Positions 16,612-25,789 of a stretch of DNA of 64,000 nt are shown in pieces. Source of the stretch: SCUB01 sp041918675 (GTDB lineage: Bacteria; Pseudomonadota; Alphaproteobacteria; Rhizobiales; Xanthobacteraceae); the NCBI GenBank assembly GCA_041918675.1, contig JAYRVF010000011.1, forward strand, positions 186,001-250,000, read 5' to 3'. Positions within the stretch are counted from its first letter, which is position 1; each line of letters begins with the position of its first letter. Both the position numbers and the translations under genes were made by a program. The notes under the pieces are model-generated. The model did no database searches. It was not told where the DNA came from and saw only the letters and a list, made by a program, of their open reading frames with translations.

Positions 16612-17760
16612 TCAGTCGCGGTCGAGCGAGACGACGCGGCCCTTTTCGATGCCGAGCGAGAGCCGGCCGTGCTTGAGCGCGAGCGCGCCCTCGCCGAATA
16701 GAGCGCGGCGCCAGCCGTGCAGCGCCGCGACATCGGCGTTGTCGTCGGCGGCGATCCGTTCCAATTCGTCGACGGTCGCGATCACCTTGGCGGCGACACC
16801 GTGCTTTTCCGCCGTCATGCGCAGGAGCACCTTGAGCAGTTCCACCGTGGCCGAACCGTTCGCGGTCGCGCGTGGGCGCTCCAGCCGCGGCAAGGTCTGC
16901 GGATCGCGCGCGATCCCGCGCTGGACGGCGGCGAGAATGTCCTGGCCCCAGCGCGAGCGATCGAAGCCCTTGGGCAGCGTGCGCAGTCCGGCGAGGCGCT
17001 CCGCCGTCGTCGGCGCCTGCGTCGCGATTTCGCCGACCGTGTCGTCCTTGAGGATGCGGCCGCGCGGGACGTTGCGCCGCTGCGCTTCCGCCTCGCGCCA
17101 GGCGGCGACCTCGATCAGCACCGCGAGCTCCTTGGGCTTGCGCGCGCGCGTCTTGAGCCGTTCCCAGGCGTTGGCCGGGTCCATTTCATAGGTCCGAGGG
17201 GAGGTGAGGATCTCCATTTCCTCCTTGACCCATTCGGTGCGCCCGCGGCGGGTGAGATTCTCCGACAGGGAAAGATAGACGTCGCGCAGATGCGTGACGT
17301 CGGAGACGGCGTAGGCGAGTTGCTCGTCGCTGAGCGGACGCCTGCTCCAGTCGGTGAAGCGATGCGTCTTGTCGGGGCGATGGCCGGTGATGCGCTCGAC
17401 GAGCTGGTCGTAGGCGATGGAGTCGCCATAGCCGAGAACCATCGCCGCGATCTGCGTGTCGAAGACGGGATGGGGCAGCGTACCGGCGCGGTGCCAGACA
17501 ATTTCGATGTCCTGTCGCGCGGCGTGAAACACCTTGAGCACGCCGGCGTTATCCATCAGCGCGAAGAAGGCGGCGAGATCGATTCCATCGGCGAGCGCGT
17601 CGACGACGACGGCTTCCTCCGGACTCGCCATCTGGATCACGCAAAGAAGCGGGAAGTATGTCGTCTCGCGAAGGAATTCCGTGTCGACGGTGATGACGGA
17701 ATGGCGGGAGAGGCGATCGCAGGCGGAGACAAGATCGGTAGTCGAGGTAATGAGATTCAT
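16612..17760 (-). CDS. rnd: Ribonuclease D
   Basis: A 3'-5' exoribonuclease that matures tRNA and other stable RNAs. The 382-residue protein has the DEDDy exonuclease residues: VDTEFLRETTYFPLLCVIQ (Asp-Glu), HAARQDIEIVW (Asp), and YAVSDVTHLRDVY (Tyr-x3-Asp), plus LGYGDSIAYDQLVER. The C-terminal half carries HRDC-like helical domains (RARKPKELAVLIEVAAWREAEAQRRNVPRGRILKDD, read in pieces). The ATG at 17760 gives the conserved MNLITSTTDL start. It is convergent with ppx, with only 5 bp between their stop codons. Confidence 0.95.
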   Translation of the reverse strand: MNLITSTTDLVSACDRLSRHSVITVDTEFLRETTYFPLLCVIQMASPEEAVVVDALADGIDLAAFFALMDNAGVLKVFHAARQDIEIVWHRAGTLPHPVFDTQIAAMVLGYGDSIAYDQLVERITGHRPDKTHRFTDWSRRPLSDEQLAYAVSDVTHLRDVYLSLSENLTRRGRTEWVKEEMEILTSPRTYEMDPANAWERLKTRARKPKELAVLIEVAAWREAEAQRRNVPRGRILKDDTVGEIATQAPTTAERLAGLRTLPKGFDRSRWGQDILAAVQRGIARDPQTLPRLERPRATANGSATVELLKVLLRMTAEKHGVAAKVIATVDELERIAADDNADVAALHGWRRALFGEGALALKHGRLSLGIEKGRVVSLDRD

Positions 17761-18021
17761 GGCATCCGTGCCGATTTCATTCGATCTTGTCGCTCCGATC
17801 TGGATGCGATGCAAGGGGTTCGCATCAGGGATCGCCGCGTGGAACAACGCGAACCGCATATTTCTTGCGGACAATTCGGCGGCATCATGCCATCGGGGCA
17901 TGGATTGGTCTTTCCCCACTTGATTATCGTGAAGCGTGGGGGCTGAATCGGGCCGCCGACGTAAGCGGCGATGATCGATCGCCGCGTGGCTCGAACGCGT
18001 CATTGCGCGAGGGGAAGAGCA

Positions 18022-19671
18022 GTGAGAAATGCACGGGCATGGCTATTGGGTTTGCCGATCCTGATCGGGTTGTGGTGGGCGTCGCTCGCGGTGAAGAGCC
18101 CCGAGATCGCCGCCGACCTGCGTGGCCGGTCGGAGATGGCGCTCAAGTCCGGCGGCCAGGATTGGGCGAAGATCGCGATCGCCGGGCGTGACGCCGCGAT
18201 CACGTCGCCGGCGCCGACCGCCGAGACGAGGACGCGCGCGCGCGATCTCGTCGCCGCGGAGCTCGGCGTGAGGCGGGTCGCGGGCGACGGCGGCGCTCGG
18301 CCCGCGATCACTCCCTATGTGTGGCGCGCGGAGAAAACCGCGTCGGGATTGACGCTCGGCGGACACGTGCCCGACGCGGCCACGGGCGCGGCGGTCATCG
18401 CGGCGGCGGCCAAGGCGGCGGCGGGCGCCGCGCCGGTCTCGCGCATGGAACTCGGCGACGGCGCGCCCGCGCGCCTTGGCGCCCACGCCAGTTACGCGTT
18501 GTCGCTGCTCGGGCGCATGACCACGGGGGACGCGGTGCTGACCGACGGCACGCTCGCGGTCAACGGCATCGCCGCGACGCGCGAGGATTATGACGCGATC
18601 GCGGCCGCGCTGAAATCGCCGCCCGAGGGCATCAAGCTTGGCGCGGTCGCCATTCGCGCGCCGATCGCCTCGCCCTATGTCTGGGCGATCGAGAAATCCG
18701 GGAATGACGTCCGCGTTTCGGGCTATGCGCCAAACGACGCGGCGCGCGCGGCGAACAACGCGGCCGCGCGCAAGATCGACGCCGCCTTCAAGGATGAGCA
18801 GAAGCTCGCCTCGGGCGAGCCGCCGTCGCACGCGCGCGCGGTTCAACTCGCGCTTGAAGCCGTCAAACATCTCGCCGACGGCAAGGTCGAGGTGAAGGAC
18901 GGCGTGCTCTCGCTTTCCGGCGCGGCGAATTCGTCGGAGGGCGTCGCCGCGCTCGAACGGCTCGGCGCCGAGGCACGCGCCGCAGGCCTGAACTTCGCAA
19001 GCCAGGTCAAGGCGCCACCGCTTCGCGAGCCGGTCCTTCCGCCGCCACCGGAACAGCCGCAACTCGACCTGCGGTTCACCCCGCCGCCGCTGGCGCTGTT
19101 CCAGCTTCCGTTGGGGCCGTCGCCTGAACTTCCGCCGCCGCCATTCGCGGCATCGGAGGCGCGGACGGCGGCATCGCGGGCGCAGGCTTCGCCGTCACAA
19201 CCGGCCGCGCCCAAGCCTCAGCCCGCGCCGGAGGTGGCCGCGCCGCGCGCGCCGCAGGCCGCGGTCTCGCAGGTGATCGTGCCGCCGCCCGTCAGCCAGG
19301 CGCCGCAAATCGTCGATTGCGGCACGCGCCTGCGCGAGGCCGTCGCGGGGCGTACGATCACATTCGCGACCTCGATGCGCTACATCAGGGACGAGGACCG
19401 GCCGCTGATCTCCTCCATCGCGGAGACGTTGCGCCGATGCGGCAAGGTATCGGTGTCGATCGAGGGCCATACCGACAGCGTCGGCGGCGTGCCGCTGAAC
19501 CAGTTGTTGAGCGAAAATCGCGCCGCCCAGGTCGTCAAGGCGATCGCGGAAGCGGGCGCGCCCGGTGTCGCGCTGACGTCGAGCGGCTTCGGCGAAAGCC
19601 GTCCGGTCGCGTCCAATCGCGCGGAAGAGGGCCGCGCGAAAAACCGCCGCGTCGAGATCATCATCCGCTAG
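18022..19671 (+). CDS. OmpA-domain envelope protein with BON-like repeats
   Basis: The 549-residue protein has an N-terminal membrane anchor (AWLLGLPILIGLWWASLAV), then at least two related repeats beginning TPYVWRAEKTASGLTLGGHVP and SPYVWAIEKSGNDVRVSGYAP, which resemble BON-type lipid-binding modules, a long Pro/Ala-rich linker (about residues 350-440) and a C-terminal OmpA-like peptidoglycan-binding domain (VSIEGHTDSVGG, NQLLSENRAAQVVKAI, GFGESRPVASN, KNRRVEIIIR). The GTG at 18022 is preceded by GGGGAAGAG. The layout recalls mycobacterial ArfA-type OmpA proteins. A three-helix membrane protein follows by 21 bp and is probably co-transcribed. Confidence 0.85.
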   Translation: MRNARAWLLGLPILIGLWWASLAVKSPEIAADLRGRSEMALKSGGQDWAKIAIAGRDAAITSPAPTAETRTRARDLVAAELGVRRVAGDGGARPAITPYVWRAEKTASGLTLGGHVPDAATGAAVIAAAAKAAAGAAPVSRMELGDGAPARLGAHASYALSLLGRMTTGDAVLTDGTLAVNGIAATREDYDAIAAALKSPPEGIKLGAVAIRAPIASPYVWAIEKSGNDVRVSGYAPNDAARAANNAAARKIDAAFKDEQKLASGEPPSHARAVQLALEAVKHLADGKVEVKDGVLSLSGAANSSEGVAALERLGAEARAAGLNFASQVKAPPLREPVLPPPPEQPQLDLRFTPPPLALFQLPLGPSPELPPPPFAASEARTAASRAQASPSQPAAPKPQPAPEVAAPRAPQAAVSQVIVPPPVSQAPQIVDCGTRLREAVAGRTITFATSMRYIRDEDRPLISSIAETLRRCGKVSVSIEGHTDSVGGVPLNQLLSENRAAQVVKAIAEAGAPGVALTSSGFGESRPVASNRAEEGRAKNRRVEIIIR

Positions 19672-19692
19672 GAGGCCGGTGAGGGGAAAGCC

Positions 19693-20055
19693 ATGCAATA
19701 TCTCATCGTCCAATTTTGGCAGTGGCTGCTCGGCGCGTTCGTTCTCGGCCTCGTGGTCGGCGTCATGTTCGCGCGCCGCAAACCCGGATCGAGCCTGGGC
19801 CAGGGGTGGCTGTGGATCCTGCTCTATGCGCTCGTGCTTGGCGTGGGCGCGGTGCTCGCCGCATCCGATACCGTTCTCGGCGAGCAGGGATTCATGGTCG
19901 AGACGGCGGTTCTGTTCGGCGGGGTCTATTTCGCCGGCTGCGTGATCGGGGCGATCTATCGCGGTCAGGGTCCGGAAGCGGTGGCCGCCGCCGAAGCACC
20001 GGCCGAGGCCGCGTCTGAGGCGGCCGCCACGCCCGCCGCCAAACCCGACGCTTGA
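19693..20055 (+). CDS. Small inner-membrane protein, three predicted helices
   Basis: A 120-residue product of unknown function. It has three hydrophobic segments (about residues 8-26, 38-56 and 68-88: LLGAFVLGLVVGVMFA, GWLWILLYALVLGVGAVLA, VLFGGVYFAGCVIGAIY) and an Ala/Glu-rich C-terminal tail. A strong GGAGG lies upstream of the ATG. The 21-bp gap to the BON/OmpA gene and the terminator that follows define a two-gene operon, so it may stabilise or localise the OmpA-domain protein. Confidence 0.8.
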   Translation: MQYLIVQFWQWLLGAFVLGLVVGVMFARRKPGSSLGQGWLWILLYALVLGVGAVLAASDTVLGEQGFMVETAVLFGGVYFAGCVIGAIYRGQGPEAVAAAEAPAEAASEAAATPAAKPDA

Positions 20056-20068
20056 CGAGGCCGAGCGG

Positions 20069-20095
20069 GCCGCCCGAGGACGGCCGGGCGGCTTT
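20069..20095 (+). terminator. Hairpin terminator after the OmpA operon
   Basis: GCCGCCCG (20069-20076) pairs with CGGGCGGC (20085-20092) around an 8-nt loop and is followed by TTT. It begins 13 bp after the stop codon. Confidence 0.6.
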
Positions 20096-20272
20096 CCGGC
20101 GGCGCGGGGCGCTTCAGGGTCCCCGCGGGCGGCCGGAAAGTGGCCATGGCCCGTTCCGACAGGGGCCGTCCGGCGTGTTGCCGTCGGATTGAGGCTCGGC
20201 TAAACCCAAGCCCCTGAACGAATCCCTCGGACCGCCCGGATCGCCCCGTTGGCGCGTCGGCACAGGACTCCC

Positions 20273-22069
20273 ATGCATCGCTATCGGTCCCATACTTGCG
20301 GCGCGCCGCGCGACACCGACATCGGCCAGGCCGTCCGCCTGTCGGGCTGGTGCCACCGCATCCGCGACCATGGCGGCGTGCTGTTCATCGATCTGCGCGA
20401 CCATTACGGGCTGACGCAGGTCGTCGCGGACCCGGATTCGCCGGCGTTCAAGGACGCCGAGAAGCTGCGCGCCGAATGGGTGGTGCGCGTCGACGGCAAA
20501 GTGCGCCGCCGTCCGGCCGGCACGGAAAACGCCGATCTGCCGACCGGCGCGGTCGAAGTCTTCGCCACCGAAATCGAGGTGCTGGGTCCGGCGGGCGAAC
20601 TGCCGATGCCGGTGTTCGGCGACCAGGAATACCCCGAGGAGACGCGGCTCAAATATCGCTTCCTCGATCTGCGCCGCGAGCGGCTGCACGCCAACATCAT
20701 GAAGCGTGGCGCGATCATCGATTCGCTTCGCCGCCGCATGAAGGACGAGGGCTTCTTCGAATTCCAGACGCCGATCCTGACCGCGTCCTCGCCGGAAGGC
20801 GCGCGCGACTTCCTCGTGCCGAGCCGCATCCATCCCGGCAAGTTCTACGCGCTGCCGCAGGCGCCGCAGCAGTTCAAGCAGCTCGTCATGGTGTCGGGCT
20901 TCGACCGCTATTTCCAGATCGCGCCGTGCTTCCGCGACGAGGACGCGCGCGCCGATCGCTCGCCCGGCGAGTTCTACCAGCTCGACATCGAAATGAGCTT
21001 CGTCACGCAGGACGATGTGTTCGCGGCGGTCGAGCCGGTGCTGCGCGGCGTGTTCGAGGAATTCGCGGGCGGCAAGAAGGTGACGCGGGAATTCCCGCGC
21101 ATCCGTTACGCCGACGCGATGCGGATGTACGGCACCGACAAGCCGGACCTGCGCAATCCGCTCGTCATGCGCGAGGTGACGGACGCCTTCAAGGGATCCG
21201 GCTTCAAGGTATTCGCCAACATGATCGCGCACGATCCGACCGTCGAGGTGTGGGCGATTCCCGCGCCCAAGGGCGGCAACCGCGCCTTCTGCGATCGCAT
21301 GAACGACTGGGCCAAGGGCGAGGGGCAGCCGGGCCTCGGCTATATTTTCTGGCGCGAGAACGAGGAGGGCGGCGCCGGTCCGCTCGCCAAGAACATCGGC
21401 CCCGAGCGCACGGAAAGCGTTCGCCAGCGGCTCGGTCTCGGCGTCGGCGACGCCGTGTTCTTCGTCGCCGGCAGACCGAAGGATTTCGTCAAGTTCGCGG
21501 GCCTGGCGCGCACGCGCGTCGGCGAGGAACTCGGCCTGATCGACAAGGACGTGTTCGAGTTCTGCTGGGTCGTCGATTTCCCGATGTACGAATGGAACGA
21601 GGAGGAGAAGAAGATCGACTTCTCCCACAATCCGTTCTCGATGCCCAATTACGACATCGACAAGTTCCTCGCGCTCGATCCGAAGGACGAGACGACGATC
21701 CTCGGCATCACCGCGTTCCAATACGACATCGTCTGCAACGGCGTGGAGCTTTCCTCCGGCGCGATCCGCAATCATCGTCCCGATGTGATGACGAAGGCCT
21801 TCGCCATCGCGGGTTACGGCGAGGACGTGCTGGAAGCGAAGTTCGGCGGCATGCTGCGCGCGCTTTCGCTGGGCGCTCCGCCGCATGGCGGCATCGCGCC
21901 GGGCGTCGACCGCATCGTCATGCTGCTATGCGGCGAGGAAAACCTGCGCGAGGTGGTGCTGTTCCCGATGAACCAGCGCGCCGAGGACCTGCTCATGGGC
22001 GCGCCCTCGGAAGCAACCCCCAAACAACTGCGTGAACTGCACATCCGCCTCAATCCGCCCAAGCCTTGA
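20273..22069 (+). CDS. aspS: Aspartyl-tRNA synthetase
   Basis: A class II synthetase that charges tRNA-Asp (and tRNA-Asn in organisms using the GatCAB route). The 598-residue protein has the N-terminal OB-fold anticodon-binding domain (VRLSGWCHRIRDHGGVLFID), the catalytic core with motif 2 (FRDEDARADRSPGEF), the bacterial GAD insertion domain, and motif 3 (PPHGGIAPGVDRIVMLL). The ATG at 20273 (MHRYRSHTCG) matches the usual alphaproteobacterial start; an upstream in-frame TTG is ignored. It closes the conserved run from the phosphatidyltransferase to aspS. Confidence 0.97.
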   Translation: MHRYRSHTCGAPRDTDIGQAVRLSGWCHRIRDHGGVLFIDLRDHYGLTQVVADPDSPAFKDAEKLRAEWVVRVDGKVRRRPAGTENADLPTGAVEVFATEIEVLGPAGELPMPVFGDQEYPEETRLKYRFLDLRRERLHANIMKRGAIIDSLRRRMKDEGFFEFQTPILTASSPEGARDFLVPSRIHPGKFYALPQAPQQFKQLVMVSGFDRYFQIAPCFRDEDARADRSPGEFYQLDIEMSFVTQDDVFAAVEPVLRGVFEEFAGGKKVTREFPRIRYADAMRMYGTDKPDLRNPLVMREVTDAFKGSGFKVFANMIAHDPTVEVWAIPAPKGGNRAFCDRMNDWAKGEGQPGLGYIFWRENEEGGAGPLAKNIGPERTESVRQRLGLGVGDAVFFVAGRPKDFVKFAGLARTRVGEELGLIDKDVFEFCWVVDFPMYEWNEEEKKIDFSHNPFSMPNYDIDKFLALDPKDETTILGITAFQYDIVCNGVELSSGAIRNHRPDVMTKAFAIAGYGEDVLEAKFGGMLRALSLGAPPHGGIAPGVDRIVMLLCGEENLREVVLFPMNQRAEDLLMGAPSEATPKQLRELHIRLNPPKP

Positions 22070-22272
22070 GCCTGTGATTCCGCCGCCCGCGCGCCCCCTC
22101 AGCCGAGCGGCGGGGTCGCCTTCATCGATTCGTCGCGTGCGCCGGATGCGGCGCCGGTTCTGTCGACGAAGTGATCGCGCGTCGCTGGATTTTGAGGGGG
22201 CCGCGGCTAAGATCGCGAAAATGACAAGCTGTGAAGGCCGATTCCGGACCTTCATGGTTCGGGAGGAAGTCA

Positions 22273-24585
22273 ATGCCATCTTCGATGTCGGAAGACTTGC
22301 GTAACAACGCCCTTTTCTACCACCGCAATCCCCGCCCCGGAAAACTCGAAATCCAGCCGATCAAGCCGCTCGGAAACCAGCGCGACCTCGCGCTGGCCTA
22401 TTCGCCGGGCGTGGCGGTCGCGTGCGAAGCCATCGCCGACGATCCGGGCGAGGCCGCGACGCTGACGAGCCGGGCCAATCTCGTGGCGGTGGTCTCGAAC
22501 GGCACGGCGGTGCTCGGTCTCGGCAATATCGGCCCGCTCGCATCCAAGCCGGTGATGGAGGGCAAGGCGGTCCTGTTCAAGAAATTCGCCGGGATCGACG
22601 TGTTCGACATCGAAATCAAGGCCGACGAACTCGACAAGATCATCGAGGTGGTGGCGGCGCTGGAGCCGACCTTCGGTGGCATCAATCTGGAGGACATCAA
22701 GGCGCCCGAATGCTTCGAGGTGGAGGCCGCGCTCAAGGAGCGAATGAAGATTCCGGTCTTTCACGACGATCAGCACGGCACCGCGATCATCGTCGCGGCC
22801 GCGGTACAGAACGCGATGCTTCTGGCGGGCAAGAAGCTGTCCGAGGTGAAGATCGTCACGTCGGGGGCGGGCGCTTCCGCGCTTGCCTGTCTCAATCTGC
22901 TGGTCTCGCTCGGGGCCAAGCGCGAGAACATCTGGGTGTTCGACCGCGAGGGGCTGATCTTCGAGGGACGCAACAAGGGACGCCGCGACCGGTTCAAGGA
23001 GGTCTACACCCAGAAGGGCCCCGAGCGTTCGCTCGGCGAGACGCTGGCGGGTGCCGACATTTTCATCGGGCTTTCCGGACCCGGCGCGCTCAAGCCGGAG
23101 ATGATCGCCGACATGGCCGAGAAGCCGCTGATCATGGCACTCGCCAATCCGACGCCGGAGATCATGCCGCCGGATGCGCGCGCGGCCCGTCCCGACGCGA
23201 TGATCTGCACCGGGCGGTCGGACTTTCCCAACCAGGTCAACAACGTCCTCTGTTTCCCGTTCATCTTCCGCGGCGCGCTCGACGTGGGCGCGACCTCGAT
23301 CAATGAGGAGATGAAGCGGGCCGCGGTCGACGCCATCGCCGCGCTGGCGCGCGAGGTGCCGTCGGACGTCGCCGCGCGCGCCTTCGAGGGCCAGGCGCCT
23401 TCATTCGGGCCGGGCTCGCTGATCCCCAATCCGTTCGATCCGCGGCTGATCCTGCGCATCGCGCCGGCGGTGGCGCGGGCGGCGATGGAGACCGGCGTCG
23501 CGACGCGTCCGATCAAGGACTTCGACGAATACCACGAGACGCTCGATCGCTTCGTCTTCCGCTCGGGCTTCATCATGAAGCCGGTATTCACCAAGGCGAA
23601 GGCGCAACCGGTGCGCGTGATCTACGCCGAGGGCGAGGACGAACGTGTGCTGCGCGCGACGCAGGCCGTGATCGAGGAACGCCTGGCGCATCCGATCCTG
23701 GTCGGGCGACCGTCGGTGATCGAGGCGCGGATCGAGCGCTTCGGATTCAACATGCGCGCGGGCAAGGATTTCGACCTGGTCAACCCGGAAGACGATCCGC
23801 GCTACCGCAGCTTCGTGCAATCCTATATCGACGCGGCCGGCCGTCGCGGCGTGACGCCGGACGCGGCGCGTACGCTGGTGCGCACCAACGCGACGGTGAT
23901 CGCGGCGTTGTCTGTGTTGCGCGGGGAGGCGGACGCGCTGCTCTGCGGCGTGGAGGGGCGTTACATGAGCCACCTGCGCCACATCCGCGATATTCTCGGC
24001 TTCGCGCCGGGCATCACGGATTACGCGGCGCTCGCCCTGGTGATCACCGCCAAGGGCCCGTATTTCATCGCCGACACGCAAGTCCGTCCCGATCCGACCG
24101 CCGAGCAGATCGCCGAAATGGCGGCGCTCGCGGCCACCCATGTCGCGCGCTTCGGCATGAAGCCGAAGATCGCGTTCCTGTCGCATTCGGATTTCGGCAG
24201 CTATGACACCGAGTCGGCCCGCAAGATGCGGCGCGCCACCGAGATCCTCAATCGCGACCATCCCGAGATCGAGGCCGACGGCGAGATGCACGGCGATTCG
24301 GCCCTGTCGCAGATCTCGCGCAACCACGTCCTGCCGCATTCGCGGCTGGAGGGCGTCGCCAACGTGATGATCATGCCCAATCTTGATGCCGCCAACATTA
24401 CGTACCAAGTAGTCAAGACGTTGGGGGACGCGCTTCCCGTCGGCCCGATCCTGATGGGTCCGTCGCGGCCGGCGCATATCATGACGCGCTCGGTCACGGC
24501 GCGCGGCATCGTCAACATGACGGCCGTGGCGGCGGTGGAAGCGCAGGAACTGGCGGGGCGTCAGCACCCGACGCTTTTCGGGTGA
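22273..24585 (+). CDS. maeB: Hybrid malic enzyme (malic domain fused to phosphotransacetylase-like domain)
   Basis: It decarboxylates malate oxidatively to pyruvate, feeding acetyl-CoA and NADPH supply; this long type is common in rhizobia (DME/TME). The 770-residue protein has a malic-enzyme N-terminal half (LAYSPGVAVACEAI, GNIGPLASKPVMEGK, FHDDQHGTAIIVAAA, nucleotide-binding region SGAGASALACLNLLV) and a C-terminal phosphate-acetyltransferase-like half from about residue 440 (VIYAEGEDERVLRATQAV, PHSRLEGVANVMIMPNLDAAN). The C-terminal domain is usually regulatory and not catalytically required. GGGAGGAAG precedes the ATG. NAD versus NADP preference cannot be read by eye. Confidence 0.95.
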   Translation: MPSSMSEDLRNNALFYHRNPRPGKLEIQPIKPLGNQRDLALAYSPGVAVACEAIADDPGEAATLTSRANLVAVVSNGTAVLGLGNIGPLASKPVMEGKAVLFKKFAGIDVFDIEIKADELDKIIEVVAALEPTFGGINLEDIKAPECFEVEAALKERMKIPVFHDDQHGTAIIVAAAVQNAMLLAGKKLSEVKIVTSGAGASALACLNLLVSLGAKRENIWVFDREGLIFEGRNKGRRDRFKEVYTQKGPERSLGETLAGADIFIGLSGPGALKPEMIADMAEKPLIMALANPTPEIMPPDARAARPDAMICTGRSDFPNQVNNVLCFPFIFRGALDVGATSINEEMKRAAVDAIAALAREVPSDVAARAFEGQAPSFGPGSLIPNPFDPRLILRIAPAVARAAMETGVATRPIKDFDEYHETLDRFVFRSGFIMKPVFTKAKAQPVRVIYAEGEDERVLRATQAVIEERLAHPILVGRPSVIEARIERFGFNMRAGKDFDLVNPEDDPRYRSFVQSYIDAAGRRGVTPDAARTLVRTNATVIAALSVLRGEADALLCGVEGRYMSHLRHIRDILGFAPGITDYAALALVITAKGPYFIADTQVRPDPTAEQIAEMAALAATHVARFGMKPKIAFLSHSDFGSYDTESARKMRRATEILNRDHPEIEADGEMHGDSALSQISRNHVLPHSRLEGVANVMIMPNLDAANITYQVVKTLGDALPVGPILMGPSRPAHIMTRSVTARGIVNMTAVAAVEAQELAGRQHPTLFG

Positions 24586-24681
24586 AGGCGCGGGAATCGT
24601 TTGAGAATCGGGCCGCGAGCGCCCATAATTCACCTTGCGTTGGCCGTACGCGGCGCGCGCACAACTAACCAGGAGACGACC

Positions 24682-24990
24682 ATGATCCGAATGACAGGCG
24701 CGGCCCTTCTCTTGCTGGCCGCCACGGCGATGCCCGTTCAGGAAGCCTCGGCGCAGGATCCGCTCGGCGGCGCGCTGCTCGGCGGCGCGGCGGGAGCCTT
24801 GATCGGCGGCGCGGCGACGGGTCGCGCGGGCGGCGCGATCGTCGGCGGCGTCGTCGGCGCGACTTTGGGCGCCGCGATCGCCTCCCAGGGCCAGGCCCGT
24901 GCCGGCGGCTACTACTGGTACGACAACCGCTGCTATTTCCGTTACCCCAACGGTGAATTCCGGCCGGCGCCGCGCCGCTACTGCTACTGA
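24682..24990 (+). CDS. Exported glycine-zipper protein
   Basis: A 102-residue product with a signal peptide (to about residue 25, ASA) followed by a Gly/Ala-rich zipper (GGALLGGAAGALIGGAATGRAGGAIVGGVVGATLGAAI, read as repeated GxxxG) and a Tyr/Arg-rich C-terminus with two cysteines (YYWYDNRCYFRYPNG ... RRYCY). Glycine-zipper segments often insert in membranes or oligomerise. AGGAGACG precedes the ATG. No function is assigned. Confidence 0.82.
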   Translation: MIRMTGAALLLLAATAMPVQEASAQDPLGGALLGGAAGALIGGAATGRAGGAIVGGVVGATLGAAIASQGQARAGGYYWYDNRCYFRYPNGEFRPAPRRYCY

Positions 24991-25128
24991 TCGGCGCCTC
25001 GCATCCGACGCGCGAACGCGAAAGGGGACGGCGCTCGCGCGCGGGTGTATGGTTTGAGTTATCGATCGGTCGGGCGATCGCGTTCGGACGCAAGGCGTGC
25101 TGGCGATCGCATGTAACGACGGACGTAC

Positions 25129-25155
25129 GCGATGCATGCGATGCATGCGATGCAT
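25129..25155. repeat. 9-bp tandem repeat, 3 copies
   Basis: GCGATGCAT is repeated exactly three times (25129-25137, 25138-25146, 25147-25155). It is the first of three different arrays in the 478-bp gap between two small secreted protein genes. Confidence 0.9.
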
Positions 25156-25264
25156 ATGCGCGTCGGATGTAGCGTGCGGGACGAAGCGTGCGGAATATGG
25201 CGCGTGAACCCGCGTTGCCGCGTCCGGCGTTATGGAGACGGTGCACGACCGACGGTGCGAGACG

Positions 25265-25340
25265 GACGGTGCGAGACATTCGGCGCAAGGCAGACGGTGC
25301 GAGACATTCGGTGCGAGGCAGACGGTGCAAGACAGGCGGC
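25265..25340. repeat. 28-bp tandem repeat, about 2.7 copies
   Basis: Units beginning GACGGTGCGAGACATTCGG run 25265-25292 and 25293-25320, followed by a degenerate partial copy to 25340. A further GACGGTGCGA precedes the array at 25251-25260. Confidence 0.85.
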
Positions 25341-25372
25341 GTAACTTGTAACGACTTGGCTCGAGACTCTGC

Positions 25373-25462
25373 GACTTGAACCGATGCGACTTGAGTCGAT
25401 GTAATTCGAGGCGACGTAATTCGAGCCGACGTAACTTGAGCCGACGTAACTTGAGAGGGCGT
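25373..25462. repeat. 15-bp tandem repeat, 6 copies, upstream of DUF3551 gene
   Basis: Six contiguous 15-bp units of the form AACTTGAGCCGACGT (with GACTTGAACCGATGC and AATTCGAGCCGACGT variants) end 6 bp before the start codon of the next gene. In the last copy the sequence changes to TTGAGAGGGCGT, which supplies a GAGAGGG ribosome-binding site. The unit is a multiple of three and is open in frame with the downstream gene. Confidence 0.9.
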
Positions 25463-25468
25463 GACCAA

Positions 25469-25741
25469 ATGAGACGTGCGCGGATGCTGATTGCCGTCGC
25501 GGTGACGGCCGCCGGTTTTGGGATCTTCTCGACGGCGCCTGCTTCCGCCTGGCTGTTCGGGGGCGGATATGACGAGGCCTGGTGCGCGGTCTCCGAATAT
25601 ACCGACTGCAGCTATTACACGCTCGAGCAATGCCTGCGGAGGGTCTCGGGCGCCGGTGGAAATTGCATACACAATCCCGCTCATGTCTGGAACGGCACCG
25701 AACGGGTGAAGCGTACGCGCAAGGCGCGCCGGGTCCGTTAG
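25469..25741 (+). CDS. DUF3551-type small secreted protein
   Basis: A 90-residue product with a signal peptide (RMLIAVAVTAAGFGIF ... ASA) and the conserved cysteine pattern of the DUF3551 family: EAWCAVSEYTDCSYYTLEQCLRRVSGAGGNCIHNP. Proteins of this type are abundant in Bradyrhizobium and relatives and have no known function. The ATG at 25469 is preferred since it starts the signal peptide and has GAGAGGG upstream; the frame stays open upstream through the 15-bp repeats to a TTG at 25376, which would add a 31-residue Arg-rich repeat. Confidence 0.8.
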   Translation: MRRARMLIAVAVTAAGFGIFSTAPASAWLFGGGYDEAWCAVSEYTDCSYYTLEQCLRRVSGAGGNCIHNPAHVWNGTERVKRTRKARRVR

Positions 25742-25789
25742 ACCGCGCGCCTCGATCGGTCGCCGGCGCGATCGGCGGGGAGAGCCAAC

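Noticed and set aside
25265..25462. CRISPR array
   Set aside because: The repeats are directly contiguous without unique spacers, are short (15 and 28 bp), and no cas gene is present.
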